Notes: generated from the letters alone by a model not told the origin. Counted from the first letter of the stretch, positions 1-6,642 are shown. The stretch is DNA of 6,646 nucleotides from Synergistaceae bacterium (GCA_031270755.1 JAISWV010000286.1:1-6646), one strand, 5' to 3'. Made by a program: numbers and translations.

Positions 1-16
1 ACGCTTCGTAAAGCAA

Positions 17-847
17 TCAACGGAAGTCGGTATCCGTTTGCAGTATCGACCGGATATTCTGTTTTTCAAGTATGGAAACGACTCTCCGGATTTTTGGCGA
101 CAGCCGTTCATAATCGTTAATTGTCAAGTACAAGGCATCTTTAAGTCTTCTCTTCTTATTTTCGTCAAAGTCGATATTCTCCATTATCGCGGCAGATACC
201 AATTCATTGACCGACGACAGCGCATTTTCTTCCGCTAAATCAATTTTTCCTCGATACAGAGCCGTTATTATCGCTCCAAGCACTTTAGGGCGCAGCGGGG
301 CTTCAATTTTTGCGCTTCTCAAGATTGAGGACAACTCGATAGCGCTGTCGATATATTCGGAAATGCTCGGAGGCGAAACCGACGTAGTGGCATCGTTCGC
401 AAGCAAAGCCAACTCGGCTTCCCGCGGAGACGGTATGGTCGTAAGTTCGTATCCATGTGATTTCAAAGCCTGCCAAAGGGTTTCGTTTAGATACTTCACC
501 TCGACCCGATACCCGTTATCGTCTTCGCCCGCAACACCGACTGCGATTTTGACCGAAAACTTTCCGGCCGTGTTTATTCTGTCGGCATATTGCGTCGCTT
601 CGGTGATCGCTTCATGAATTTTCTTGAAGTCGTTTTTGGCTTCGACGACCATAACCGGCTCGGAATATCGGCACACTAAAAAGTCCGGTTTATCCAATCC
701 AAGGCCGATTTGCGGAAAGTAATCGGCAATTTCCTGTTCTTCCAGGAAATCGCCGCCCCGCTGAACGTGGTTGACATTCCAGCCACGTTTTGCGGAGACA
801 CCTCTGATAAAATATCTTGTCCGGCTCTCCGCGCGTTTCCTGGCCAT
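17..847 (-). pseudogene. N-terminal part of an N-6 adenine DNA methylase with PD-(D/E)XK nuclease-like domain, closed by an in-frame TGA
   Basis: The frame encodes 276 residues from ATG at 847. Residues 54-71 carry a PD-(D/E)XK-type core: P54-D55, then E69-A70-K71 within VVEAK, as in the N-terminal nuclease-like domain of type IIG or type I-like restriction-modification methylases. Residues 160-275 form the helical linker that precedes the methylase domain in that family, ending in IRSILQTDTDF. From memory, full-length relatives continue as DTDF-LG-x-x-YEAF and then the SAM-binding methylase domain. Here DTDF is followed by R and a TGA (19-17), and the same frame then reads LLYEA to the window edge, which aligns with the expected continuation. 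I therefore infer a nonsense-interrupted gene (or a sequence error at bases 17-22) rather than a natural 276-residue protein. The start lies 36 bases after the asparaginase stop, so the gene is probably in the same operon. A GGAAAGG stretch lies upstream, somewhat far from the ATG. The methylase catalytic motif is not in the window. Confidence 0.6.
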
Positions 848-883
848 GTATTATATCCAACCTTTCCAGTTTATTTCCGCTGC

Positions 884-1903
884 CTACGCGACCTCGTCGC
901 AGAAAGCCGTCCCCAGATGTTCCGCCAGCTCCTTCCCATGGAAAAGAGGGAGGAGGAGCATCAACTTGACCATCAGAGCCTCCCGCGTCATGTCCCCCGC
1001 GGACAGAACCCCCAAGTCCAGGGCCTTCCGTCCCACCTCGTAAATCGAGGGGTCCGTCCCCCCGAAGGGCGACTGAGTCCGCAAAACAATGGGCACGCCC
1101 GAGGCGATTCCCCGCCCTATGGGCTCCAAAAGGTTCTCGTGCATATAAGGAACGCCCCCGAGTCCATAGCCCTCCAAAACTACGGCCTTGGCTGATGCGA
1201 TAATCGCGTCCAGGCTCGAGGCTTTCATGCCCGGGAAAATGGGGACCAAAGCGATGTCGGTCTCGAAGGCCGGGACGTCCCACAAGCGCCGGCCGGAAAA
1301 TTTCGGGCTGTGAGGCGTCAGCCACGCGACTTTATGCCCGCCCTTGTCCTTCATTTCGCCCAGCAGAGGATAGTCCACGCTGACGAAGGCTTTTTTGCGG
1401 CGGCTGTCGATCTTCGTGACCCTGGGGCCGTGGATCAGCGTGTCGGCAAAGGCGACGGCCACGCCCCCGCGTGTGTAGAGGGCAAGCTGCAGGGCGAACT
1501 GGAACGCTGCGTAGATGTTCTCCGACGCGTCGCTGCCGGGCGCCCCCGGCGGAAGCATGGAGCCCGTGAGCACCACGGGGGTTGTGACGTCGTACAGCAG
1601 GTAGGAGAGCGCCGAGGAGGTCCACGCCAAGGTGTCCGTTCCGTGCAGCGCCACGACGGCGTCGCAGTCCCCCGCCCCGCGGATGCCCGCCTTGCGGATG
1701 CTTTCCGCGAGAGTCAGCCAATCCTGCGGGTGCACGTTGGAGCTGTCCTTGGAGAACACGTCCACGATCTCCAAGTCGTGCTCGAAACCCATCAAGAGAG
1801 GGCACGCCGCCAGCAGTTTCTCTCCGGACAAGGCAGGGACAAACCCCTGTGCCGAGGCCACGGACGCGATCGTGCCCCCCGTCGTAAGCAGCAAAAATTT
1901 CAT
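884..1903 (-). CDS. ansA: Type I (cytoplasmic) L-asparaginase
   Basis: This 339-residue protein hydrolyses L-asparagine to aspartate and ammonia. The N-terminal motif TTGGTIAS (residues 7-14) holds the nucleophile T11. DSSN (53-56) supplies the substrate-binding serine. HGTDT (87-91) holds the second catalytic pair T89-D90, and K164 sits where the family's catalytic lysine lies. GYGLGG (245-250) begins the C-terminal domain. No signal peptide is visible and the length matches E. coli AnsA (338), so I call the cytoplasmic type. The ATG at 1903 lies 7 bases past the stop of the preceding HNH remnant, with GAAAGGGG about 12 bases upstream; the stop is TAG. All expected active-site residues are present, unlike its operon neighbours, so it is probably functional. 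Its metabolic link to the defence-type genes around it is not evident; it may simply be carried in their transcript. Family confidence is high; substrate specificity (asparagine versus glutamine) is inferred. Confidence 0.93.
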   Translation of the reverse strand: MKFLLLTTGGTIASVASAQGFVPALSGEKLLAACPLLMGFEHDLEIVDVFSKDSSNVHPQDWLTLAESIRKAGIRGAGDCDAVVALHGTDTLAWTSSALSYLLYDVTTPVVLTGSMLPPGAPGSDASENIYAAFQFALQLALYTRGGVAVAFADTLIHGPRVTKIDSRRKKAFVSVDYPLLGEMKDKGGHKVAWLTPHSPKFSGRRLWDVPAFETDIALVPIFPGMKASSLDAIIASAKAVVLEGYGLGGVPYMHENLLEPIGRGIASGVPIVLRTQSPFGGTDPSIYEVGRKALDLGVLSAGDMTREALMVKLMLLLPLFHGKELAEHLGTAFCDEVA

Positions 1904-1910
1904 GGTCTGA

Positions 1911-2283
1911 TCATACCCCTTTCGTATCGGCTTTTCGCGGAATCAAAAGCTGGTCGATATAGCGAACGAGCACGTGCCCGAAGCTGTCCCTCATGCCCCG
2001 CCCGTCGCGGAGCGCATAGACGTCTTTCAGCCGTTTCAACTCCTCATCCGTCGCGGTTTCGAGGAAGTCCGGGGTGAAAACCGCGCCGAGCGCCTCCCGC
2101 CGTTGGATACGCAGAGAGCCGTCGTCCAGCTTCAGGAGCCGGATCATATAAGCGGCCCTTTTGTCGTCTTTGCCGGCGGAAGCGATATCTCCGTTCAAAG
2201 TAGACGGGCTCCCGGCCGAAGCGCGTTCCTTTTTTCCATTGGCCGAACCACACAGGTTCCCGTCCCTTGGAAACGAAGATCAT
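1911..2283 (-). pseudogene. Remnant of a retron/Septu-type HNH nuclease gene (TIGR02646/PtuB-like), HNH centre missing, frameshifted
   Basis: Two frames make up this remnant. From ATG at 2283, overlapping the ATPase tail's TGA as ATGA, one frame reads MIFVSKGREPVWFGQWKKG to about residue 29 (PVYF near 2197) and then loses sense. A second frame, open from 2279 with a TTG at 2198, reads LNGDIASAGKDD..., then YMIRLLKLDDGSL-IQRREAL, then KRLKDVYALRDGRG...VRYIDQLL, and stops at TGA 1913-1911. From memory, TIGR02646-type HNH proteins begin MxYIxKGxEP and end with DGxIxS, VLNLN-xxL-xxNR and a C-terminal region ending in a YYLxK-like helix, so the two pieces fit their N and C ends. The central CxxC and HNH motifs are absent. 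An ATPase/HNH pair with a 4-base overlap is the layout of Septu (PtuAB) and related retron effectors. The protein-family call is an inference without a database search; a short unrelated protein (95 residues from TTG) is the alternative. Confidence 0.45.
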
Positions 2284-3250
2284 CGCCCCAAGACCTCTTT
2301 CCGCTTCAGCAAAGCCTTGGCCCCGGCGATCTCTGAGATGAAGTCTGCGTGACCACGCCGTCGCCCATCTGAGGGTTCAGGACGCATATGCGGCGCGTGA
2401 TGTCCGAGACGAGCCCGACGACCACGCGCTGACCGTCGCTGAGGGTCTCGAAGGGCGTGGGATCGGGGATCGCTCCGTCCACCTCCTTCCAGTCCACCAA
2501 GACGGCTTTTTGGCGGACGTCGTAACGCAACCCGCGGACTTCCGCCAGCACCGAGGCCAGAGCGTCGTTCACCAGGTCCAGTTCGTCCCGCGGACGTTCG
2601 TCCCCTTGACGGACACCGGTGTCGGCGGACATTCCCGACTCCGCGAAGGCCTCCAGGCGCTCGAAGGTTTTGACGATGACCCACTCCTGCCAGGCGCTGG
2701 AGTCGGCGGAAGCGTTCCACCAGTCGTCGAAGGCGTCGAGCACCGAGGTTTTTCGCGCGGCAACCCGGGTCTTGTCGTATTCCGCAAGAACGTCCCAATG
2801 GCGGCTCGCTCGATAAAAAAGCGTCAATTCTGCCGTGCCGCTTCGCCCCTCCGGCGAGGCCCGGCCTTCTTGGGCCGTTTCTGTCGTTAAATTTGCCGTC
2901 GCGGGGGTCAGTGCCGTTTTTTTCTCGATAACGGACGTAAAAGCGGGTTCCGATTCGTTTTGGAAACACGCCGTCAGGATCACGGGGTACTGCCTTTCGA
3001 ACCGGTGGCGATTGCCGTGAGACTGCATCTCCAGTCGGGCGCGGTTGCTGCCTCCGTTGACGAGGGCGTCGGGGTCGCTTCCGACATCCAGGAGCGCCGC
3101 GCGGGATGCCAGGTGTTCGGCGGCACCTTCCAGAAGCGAGGTTTTGCCCACGCCGTTGATACCTACGACGACGTTGAAGTCCTCGGTAAAATCCACGGAC
3201 AGATCCCGGAAGCACAGATAGTTGACCAAACGCATGGACTGCAGCTTCAT
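2280..3250 (-). pseudogene. SMC-like/AAA_21 ATPase (PtuA-like), disrupted before Walker B
   Basis: The main frame (3250-2306, 314 residues) starts MKLQSMRLVNYLCF, typical of RecF/SMC-like ATPases of defence systems. Walker A is G30-INGVGKTS-38 and an ABC-type signature LSDGQR lies at 270-275. Relatives then have LNP-xx-GDGVVTET, the Walker B (hydrophobic-IDELD) and an H-loop THSP. Here LNPQMGDGVVTQTS (291-304) runs into SQRSPGPRLC and a stop, and no Walker B is present. In another frame, ADFISEIAGAKALLKRKEVLGR (about 2345-2283, then TGA 2282-2280) resembles the usual C-terminal tail of these ATPases and joins the next gene by an ATGA overlap. An internal deletion of roughly 100 or more residues with a frame change is the simplest reading. 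Without Walker B, ATP hydrolysis is not expected. The start overlaps the membrane-protein stop by 4 bases (ATGA at 3250-3247), implying translational coupling; no strong SD is seen. Confidence is high for the ATPase family, moderate for PtuA-like. Confidence 0.68.
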
Positions 3251-4104
3251 GACGAACCCATGCCAAACCCTCGGCTGCGCTTAGAGCCGCGTGTGCGCGG
3301 CACAGTTTGGGTCCAGTACATTTTTATGCCGAAATAGTCCGCCTCGTGTTCTTCGATATCCCGATCTTCGGCATTCAGATCTGCGAAATCCAGATCCGAT
3401 TCTTCAAAATCTCGCTCTATTACTTCTTCTTCGAAGCCTCCCAGCCCCTCGAAATCTCGCTTTATTTTGGGCCTGTTCTCGAATTGGCTTTCATTTTCGG
3501 GTTCGTCGTCAAGCTCGCGATTCATCATCATCACAAAAATGACCGTGCCTAAAACTCCCAAAATCCAGCCGATGGAGTATGTCCATATTATGGGACCAGC
3601 AAAGCTTCCGAAGCCCTTTATCGAGATAAACGCGATGATGAATTCAGCGCTGGTAAAGAATTCCACGAAGCGTATGTAAGCGACGAGATTTTCAGGAAAT
3701 ATAATGTGGGAGTTTAGCCCTCTGAGGGGCGCTATTACGAGGAGCATTCCCCACAAGGCAGCCGCGACGGGCGCGCTGGATTCCGTGGTATATCTCAAAA
3801 TGCAATATCCCCACAGCGCAAACAAGGCCCACACATAAGTCAAAAAAACGAGAAATGCCAGGAATAGTCGAAACATGACGCGTGGTTCGTCGTTTTCCTG
3901 GGATAAAGGATTTTCTTCTGTGAAATACTTGCTGAAAAACAGGGGCGTAAGAACACAAAGCGCCAAAATGTAATTGGAGACAAAGTACACTGCGACTCCG
4001 GCAAGAGCGAGCTTCCAGTTGCCCGAGAGCAAAAGCCATACGAAAACGACCACCCAGAATAGAAAGATTCGAGATACGCGCGGCGGCGTTTGGAGTTTGC
4101 CCAT
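3247..4104 (-). CDS. Multi-pass membrane protein of unknown function with acidic cytoplasmic tail
   Basis: I do not recognise this 285-residue protein. Hydrophobic stretches lie at about residues 12-27, 30-56, 77-103, 112-127, 150-162 and 168-194, giving five or six membrane segments and no cleavable signal peptide. Residues 196-258 form a very acidic soluble tail in which RDFE occurs twice (216-219 and 231-234). The last 20 or so residues (270-285, RTRGSKRSRGFGMGSS) turn abruptly basic and glycine-rich and may be an extension rather than a conserved end. The ATG at 4104 has a good SD, AGGAG (4117-4113), with 8 bases of spacing. Its TGA (3249-3247) overlaps the ATPase start as ATGA, so the two are likely co-translated. 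As the first gene of the leftward operon it could be a membrane partner of the ATPase system or an unrelated gene; the sequence does not decide this. Confidence 0.75.
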   Translation of the reverse strand: MGKLQTPPRVSRIFLFWVVVFVWLLLSGNWKLALAGVAVYFVSNYILALCVLTPLFFSKYFTEENPLSQENDEPRVMFRLFLAFLVFLTYVWALFALWGYCILRYTTESSAPVAAALWGMLLVIAPLRGLNSHIIFPENLVAYIRFVEFFTSAEFIIAFISIKGFGSFAGPIIWTYSIGWILGVLGTVIFVMMMNRELDDEPENESQFENRPKIKRDFEGLGGFEEEVIERDFEESDLDFADLNAEDRDIEEHEADYFGIKMYWTQTVPRTRGSKRSRGFGMGSS

Positions 4105-4364
4105 TCTCAGCTCTCCTCTAGGCTCTCGACCAGGCCGAGATTTTCCGAACTTTTATGCAAGATTCCTGACGTTTGACCCGGCATCGACATATCGCTTTCC
4201 TTCATTTTGACTTTGCGGTTTCGTAGCGTTTTTGTCTCGTTTGAACATCACTATTATAATGATTTCAGTGTACAAAAAAATACCGGGAAAGAAAATAGCG
4301 AAAGGGCCGAAATTCGATGTGTTGTGCCTTTAGTTAGGAGGGCTGGAGGGGGGTTTTCACGGTA

Positions 4365-4463
4365 ATGTTTTATACTCACGGCCCAAAACATTTACCAAGC
4401 GATTGGAATGCCGTGAAGAAGGAGTTTTTGCTTTCCGGCAAATCTCTCCCCTCGCGAGTATAA
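4365..4463 (+). CDS. Possible 32-residue leader ORF upstream of mnmA
   Basis: An ATG at 4365 opens 32 codons (MFYTHGPKHL... to ...SLPSRV) ending in three successive in-frame stops, TAA TAA TAG (4461-4469). A GGAGGGGGG run (4345-4353) lies 11-12 bases upstream of the ATG, a plausible if slightly distant ribosome site. It sits between the upstream promoter-like sequence and mnmA, so it could be a leader peptide or the remnant of a longer gene. There is no recognisable domain, and a chance ORF is quite possible. Confidence 0.22.
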   Translation: MFYTHGPKHLPSDWNAVKKEFLLSGKSLPSRV

Positions 4464-4464
4464 T
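4459..4464 (+). promoter_or_regulatory. Candidate -10 box just upstream of mnmA
   Basis: A perfect TATAAT lies 62 bases before the chosen mnmA ATG, directly after an 8-base palindrome, CTCGCGAG (4451-4458). A matching -35 at normal spacing is not evident (TTGCTT at 4428-4433 is too far). If used, transcription would begin near 4470, which rules out the in-frame TTG at 4403 and supports the 4526 start of mnmA. Confidence 0.3.
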
Positions 4465-4525
4465 AATAGAAAGAGAGGCGCGGTCCATCGACGGGAGAGT
4501 GTGTCGTAAAGTGTGTTGCGGGGAA

Positions 4526-5629
4526 ATGAAACGAAACGCGATGATTGCCATGAGCGGCGGGGTGGATAGTTCCGTCGCCGCTTTTTTGATGAAAGAGCGC
4601 GGGTTCGGCTGCGTGGGCGTCACCATGAAGCTGTTCTCCAATGAGGACGTAGGGATCGCCCGGGACGATACCTGTTGTTCGCTGAAAGACACGGACGACG
4701 CCCGCGGCGTGGCCTACCGCCTGGGGATCCCCCACTATGTTTTCAACTTTTCGGGGGACTTCATCGAACAGGTGATCCGAAGATTCGCGGAGGCCTATGA
4801 AAATGGCCTCACCCCCAATCCCTGCGTCGACTGCAACCGTTACATCAAGTTTGAAAGGCTGCTCCTCCGGGCCAGGGAGCTGGAGTATTCCTTCCTGGCG
4901 ACGGGGCACTACGCCCGAATCCAGAAAGACGGCGCCAAAGGCCGGTACCTTTTGTTGAAAGCTCTGGACGACGCCAAGGACCAGAGCTATTTTCTCTACT
5001 CCATGACCCAAGACCAACTGGCCCATACCCTGTTTCCCCTGGGAGAGCTCCGGAAAAAGGAAGTACGGGAGATCGCCTCGGCCCAGGGGTTCCTCAACGC
5101 CCGAAAACGGGAGAGCCAGGATGTTTGTTTCGTCTCGGGGGCAGGGGAAGAGAAAGGCTGCGGTTACGCGGACTTCATCGAGCGCTACCGGGGCAGGCCC
5201 TCCGAGGAGGGAAATTTCCTGGACCCGGAGGGCCGCGTTCTGGGGCGGCACAAGGGGCTTGTCCGCTACACCGTCGGACAGCGGAAGGGGTTGGGCATTG
5301 CTTTTGCCCGCCCTCTTTATGTTTGCGGCAAGGACCCGGAGACGAACACGGTGACGCTGGGAGAGGATCGTTTTTTGTACTCCAAGACACTCTTCGCCCA
5401 CTCGCTGAACTGGATCGGCGTTCCCCCCGGGTCGGCGCTGAGAGTCCGGGCCAGGACCCGTTACAGACAGGCCGAACAGTGGGCCACGGTGGAGCGAGTC
5501 GCGGAGGACGAGATGCGGGTGGAGTTCGACGAACCCCAGCGCGCTGTGGCCGCCGGGCAGGCGGTGGTCCTTTACGACGAAGACCGGGTCGTAGGGGGCG
5601 GAACGATTCTCAGAGAGCGCGCTTCGTAA
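4526..5629 (+). CDS. mnmA: tRNA-specific 2-thiouridylase MnmA
   Basis: The 367-residue product uses ATP and a relayed persulfide to put sulfur at C2 of the wobble uridine (s2U34) of Lys, Glu and Gln tRNAs, in the cytoplasm. The PP-loop SGGVDSSV is at residues 10-17. The catalytic cysteine pair is C100 in TPNPCVDCN (96-104) and C201 in SQDVCF (197-202). ATGHYAR (125-131), KDQSYFLY (151-158) and TVGQRKGLGIA (249-259) are family signatures, followed by the C-terminal beta-barrel domain to residue 367. Length is normal. The frame is open back to a TTG at 4403, but those 41 residues are not conserved-looking and cover a promoter-like sequence. ATG 4526, with GCGGGG just before it and the PP-loop starting at residue 10, is the better start. 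The SD is modest and close. Nothing is missing, so it should be active. Confidence 0.96.
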   Translation: MKRNAMIAMSGGVDSSVAAFLMKERGFGCVGVTMKLFSNEDVGIARDDTCCSLKDTDDARGVAYRLGIPHYVFNFSGDFIEQVIRRFAEAYENGLTPNPCVDCNRYIKFERLLLRARELEYSFLATGHYARIQKDGAKGRYLLLKALDDAKDQSYFLYSMTQDQLAHTLFPLGELRKKEVREIASAQGFLNARKRESQDVCFVSGAGEEKGCGYADFIERYRGRPSEEGNFLDPEGRVLGRHKGLVRYTVGQRKGLGIAFARPLYVCGKDPETNTVTLGEDRFLYSKTLFAHSLNWIGVPPGSALRVRARTRYRQAEQWATVERVAEDEMRVEFDEPQRAVAAGQAVVLYDEDRVVGGGTILRERAS

Positions 5630-5734
5630 ACGTTCAAGCTCAGGGGGGCGGAGCACGTTGGTAAAGAAACTGAGCGACCGACAAAACTCACTTCGATTGA
5701 ACGGTTACTGTGTTTCAGTTATGGGGAGGACGCT

Positions 5735-6319
5735 GTGGACAACTATATTTTGATTGGCCTGCCGAACTGCGGGAAATCGACGCTGGGGCGCAGAGCGGCC
5801 GAAATTCTCGGCGTGGATTTTTACGATACCGACGTCCTCGCGAGGGAGAGAGCGGAGGGAAAAAGACGATTTGTGCCCATGAGCATGGCTTTCGCCGCGG
5901 CGTTTACCGAGGAAGAGGAGAACGTGGTGGTGGAGTTGGCTCGCAACGCCCAACGATCGGTCATTGCCACAGGCTCCGGAACGCCTTTAGGAGCGTTCAA
6001 CGCCTACATTCTGAAGAAGATGGGCATTATCGTTTATATCGAAAGAGATCCAGACGTCATCATCGCCGATATGCGTGAAAACAAACGCCCCAGTTTGATC
6101 CTGGAGCACACGGAAACCCACGAGACCATCAACATGCGGGAGTTCGCGGTCACCCAGTACGCGGAGAACTGCCCGGACTATGAAGCGATTGCCGACGTTG
6201 TTCTGGACAATAACGGCGGTGAGGACGCCGGCGTGGAGAAATTGGTGAAGATCATCGAAAAATACGAAAGCCAGCGGAAGAGTTCCAAACAGAAGAATAT
6301 GCGCGAATGTCATCCGTAA
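5735..6319 (+). CDS. Shikimate-kinase-like P-loop kinase, atypical active site
   Basis: A 194-residue P-loop kinase of the shikimate kinase fold. Walker A is GLPNCGKST (8-16). D31-T32-D33 matches the DTD that binds Mg and shikimate. GSG (80-82) in ATGSGTP replaces the usual GGG. R118 in ENKRPSLI fits the lid/adenine arginine, and R135 before the QYAENC segment fits the second shikimate-binding arginine. The family FRxxE motif, whose arginine contacts shikimate, appears as F57-T58-E-E-E61, so that arginine is threonine. It may therefore be a paralogue acting on another substrate rather than a true AroK; no other aro gene is nearby. The start is GTG at 5735, chosen because GGGGAGGA (5723-5730) precedes it at good spacing and residue 3 onward is the first beta strand. 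The gap after mnmA is 105 bases with no clear terminator, so co-transcription is likely. The tail (about 178-194) is lysine-rich and overlaps the convergent ABC-transporter remnant by 10 bases. Confidence 0.8.
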   Translation: MDNYILIGLPNCGKSTLGRRAAEILGVDFYDTDVLARERAEGKRRFVPMSMAFAAAFTEEEENVVVELARNAQRSVIATGSGTPLGAFNAYILKKMGIIVYIERDPDVIIADMRENKRPSLILEHTETHETINMREFAVTQYAENCPDYEAIADVVLDNNGGEDAGVEKLVKIIEKYESQRKSSKQKNMRECHP

Positions 6320-6543
6320 AGCCAGCAGGCGACTCCATGACTCCTCCCGCCTGTCCCCTTTTCCAACAACCCCGGAGCTTCTCGCGCGCATCGGCCCGAC
6401 GCCCGCCCGCACCGGGTCCTAAAGGCACAGCCCGACGGAGGGTCGATGGGGCTCGGGACGTCTCCGCTCAACACGATTCTGCCCAGGTACATGACGCCCA
6501 CCCGGTTCGAGATATGGCGGATCATGGACAGGTCCTGGGCGAA
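6310..6543 (-). pseudogene. C-terminal remnant of an oligopeptide ABC transporter ATPase (OppF/DppF family) with internal deletion
   Basis: The frame reads [24 protein letters not shown], the stretch that follows Walker B in OppF/DppF, where the family has SHDLSVIRHISDRV and the switch histidine is glutamine here. It continues at once with [22 protein letters not shown], which belongs near the C-terminus. All four cysteines of the C-terminal zone are present (CAFRTRC, a third in SGRC, the fourth in VACWLYG), and the stop TGA is at 6312-6310. In intact proteins roughly 50 residues separate GRIVE from IVLxGDVPSP; here they are fused at a shared RIV, consistent with a deletion at microhomology. 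Walker A, the signature motif and Walker B are not upstream: an ATG at 6567 adds only MHAIPGGP, unlike the family. It cannot work as an ATPase. Its end overlaps the kinase gene tail to tail. Confidence 0.72.
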
Positions 6544-6600
6544 AGGCCCCCCGGGAATGGCGTGCATCCTCGCCGCGACAAGGACACCCGTTACAACAGG

Positions 6601-6642
6601 GCCCTTTTAATTTTCGATGAGCTTATTATACAGAAAAAGGGC
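6601..6642. repeat. Inverted repeat flanking an AT-rich segment at the right edge
   Basis: GCCCTTTT (6601-6608) is matched by AAAAGGGC (6635-6642), an 8-base stem with a 26-base loop. The loop contains a minus-strand TATAAT (6630-6625). It could be a weak hairpin or the boundary of a rearrangement upstream of the ABC-transporter remnant; the window ends before its context is clear. Confidence 0.3.

Larger units (their letters stand above)
4105..4525. promoter_or_regulatory. Divergent intergenic region with TATAAT boxes on both strands
   Basis: About 420 bases separate the leftward operon from mnmA and hold no convincing long gene. AT-rich sequence at 4251-4260 contains overlapping TATAAT boxes on both strands (plus 4255-4260; minus 4258-4253). 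On the plus strand TTGTCT (4232-4237) sits 17 bases upstream of the box, a reasonable sigma70-type promoter. On the minus strand the -35 region is only T-rich, so that direction rests mainly on the -10 box; it would give a leader of about 140 bases before the membrane-protein start. An AGGAGGG at 4336-4342 is not followed by a close start codon. Confidence 0.4.

Noticed and set aside
17..19. UGA recoded as glycine, as in some candidate phyla
   Set aside because: Glycine is encoded heavily by GGN and tryptophan by TGG, and TGA serves as the stop in an ATGA overlap (membrane protein). A single in-frame TGA is better explained by mutation or error.
1310..2077. 255-codon plus-strand open frame across the asparaginase gene
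   Set aside because: It is antisense to an intact asparaginase and the composition is arginine-rich, typical of a GC-driven shadow frame.
4376..5656. Long minus-strand open frame opposite mnmA
   Set aside because: It is the antisense shadow of a clear mnmA; the translation is arginine/proline/glycine-biased with no family features.
5630..5734. Rho-independent terminator after mnmA
   Set aside because: No GC-rich hairpin followed by a T run is visible in the gap.
5658..5756. Small TTG-initiated frame between mnmA and the kinase (LVKKLSDRQN...)
   Set aside because: There is no start codon better than TTG and no family signal. The strong GGGGAGGA belongs to the kinase GTG start.
6297..6345. 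Minus-strand frame reading [14 protein letters not shown], which looks like the translation of a common dispersed intergenic repeat
   Set aside because: Another frame of the same bases gives [10 protein letters not shown] and a stop, the expected C-terminus of the OppF-type protein, which explains the sequence better.
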